Below are positions 5,311 to 6,028 of a stretch of 6,028 bases of DNA, piece by piece. How positions within the stretch are numbered: the first letter of the stretch is position 1; each line of letters opens with the position of its first letter. Under the pieces are notes generated by a model. It did not search any database. It saw only the letters and a program-made list of their open reading frames with translations, and was not told where the DNA came from. The stretch is from Bacteroidota bacterium. GTDB taxonomy: Bacteria > Bacteroidota > Ignavibacteria > Ignavibacteriales > Melioribacteraceae. Where the stretch lies: NCBI GenBank assembly GCA_021814855.1, contig JAKAHQ010000118.1:1-6028 (forward strand), read 5' to 3'. The translations under genes and the position numbers were made by a program.

Positions 5311-6028
5311 TGGATTCCAACAACGATTCCGCCCCGATTATTAAAAAGGTTAAGAAGGTTCACGGCGGACACCACGGCGGCGCGTGGAAAGTTGCTTATG
5401 CCGATTTTGTTACGGCCATGATGGCTCTGTTCATTGTACTTTGGATATTAAGTTCCAGCGAAAAAGTTAAACAAGCGGTAGCTAGTTATTTTAGGGATCC
5501 GATCGGCTTTTCGACAAAGAGCAAAGTAATTGTTGAAAGTGCTGCCCCCTCGCCGATCGATGTTAAGATTCAGAAGGAAATGGAACAGAAGGAAATTGAA
5601 AAACATGAGCTGGAAAAAATGGGTGACGGATTGGCGAAGAAATTAAAAGCAGATACCGACTTATTGAGCTTGGCGCAGCAGGTTAAAATAAATATTACTA
5701 AAGAGGGTTTGAACATAGAATTGATCGATTCAAATCATGACGCGTTTTTTGAAATTGGTACATCGGAGCTGAGACCGGCTGCGAAAAAATTGCTTGAGAA
5801 AATCGGGAAAGAAATAACTAAACTTCCTAACAAAGTAATTGTTGAAGGCCACACGGATTCCCGGCAGTACAGCAACAGCGGTACAGGCTATACTAATTTT
5901 GAATTGAGTTCTGAGAGAGCTCTTGCTGCTAAAAGAGCGCTCGTTCTTGGAGGGTTATCGGAGAAACAGATTAGCGAGATTCACGGATATGCCGACACCC
6001 GCCTGCTCGATAAAAATGATCCCTTCGA
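5307..6028 (+). CDS. motB: Flagellar stator protein MotB, copy 2 (E. coli-like), 3' truncated by window
   Basis: This is the peptidoglycan-anchored partner of MotA copy 2. The frame is open to the window edge and gives 240 complete codons; by comparison with ~300-aa relatives, some tens of residues are missing. The N-terminus has the classical KKVKKVHGGHHGGAWKVAYA stretch (13-32), followed by the ion-binding D33 (E. coli Asp32) and membrane segment ~28-49 with DFVTAMMALFIVLWILSSS. A basic/acidic, probably coiled linker (~85-113) precedes the OmpA-like domain (~127 onward), which shows VEGHTDSRQY (179-188), TNFELSSERALAAKRAL (196-212) and IHGYADTRLL (225-234). The missing end should carry the NRRVE-like motif. 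ATG 5307 overlaps the motA2 stop as ATGA; a second ATG follows directly, and the two differ by one residue. Compared with copy 1, it has a normal-length N-terminus and a different sequence around the Asp. Confidence 0.95.
   Translation, partial: MMDSNNDSAPIIKKVKKVHGGHHGGAWKVAYADFVTAMMALFIVLWILSSSEKVKQAVASYFRDPIGFSTKSKVIVESAAPSPIDVKIQKEMEQKEIEKHELEKMGDGLAKKLKADTDLLSLAQQVKINITKEGLNIELIDSNHDAFFEIGTSELRPAAKKLLEKIGKEITKLPNKVIVEGHTDSRQYSNSGTGYTNFELSSERALAAKRALVLGGLSEKQISEIHGYADTRLLDKNDPF

Overview
The whole window is one tightly packed plus-strand block of flagellar genes: the end of flgK, then flgL, motA (copy 1), motB (copy 1), fliW, csrA, a REC-HPt response regulator, motA (copy 2) and the first 240 codons of motB (copy 2), which runs off the right edge. 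Gaps between genes are 4 to 16 nt, two junctions are ATGA stop/start overlaps (flgL/motA1 and motA2/motB2), and motA1/motB1 overlap by 145 nt if the only canonical motB1 start is used. There is no non-coding stretch longer than 16 nt. I see no RNA gene, mobile element, CRISPR array or convincing terminator or internal promoter, so the block reads as part of one late flagellar operon whose promoter lies upstream of the window.

Left part (1-1640): the two hook-filament junction proteins FlgK and FlgL. Middle (1637-3078): a first stator pair, with a short PomA/B. subtilis-like MotA (259 aa) and a MotB with an unusually long N-terminus. Then fliW-csrA (3085-3715), the flagellin-homeostasis module: FliW binds flagellin and antagonises CsrA, an mRNA-binding repressor. 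The order flgK-flgL-(x)-fliW-csrA resembles Bacillus and other non-enterobacterial flagellar loci; here a stator pair sits in the x position. Right part (3720-6028): a stand-alone receiver plus histidine-phosphotransfer protein, then a second stator pair of the long E. coli-like MotA/MotB type.

Together the block couples junction assembly, flagellin translation control, a phosphorelay component and two distantly related stator systems. Residues in MotA transmembrane segment 3 (Thr163 in copy 1, Ala180 in copy 2) suggest the two pairs may use different ions, sodium and proton respectively; this is inference.

Organism: a flagellated bacterium with AT-rich DNA. The FliW/CsrA pair, mixed use of Shine-Dalgarno sites (often weak or absent) and two MotAB types argue against an enterobacterium. 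A member of the Ignavibacteriota/Calditrichota/Bacteroidota side of the tree is possible, but the sequence alone does not settle the phylum. The gene families are all known; the least ordinary points are the motA1/motB1 overlap, the REC-HPt protein between csrA and motA, and the two stator types in one operon.
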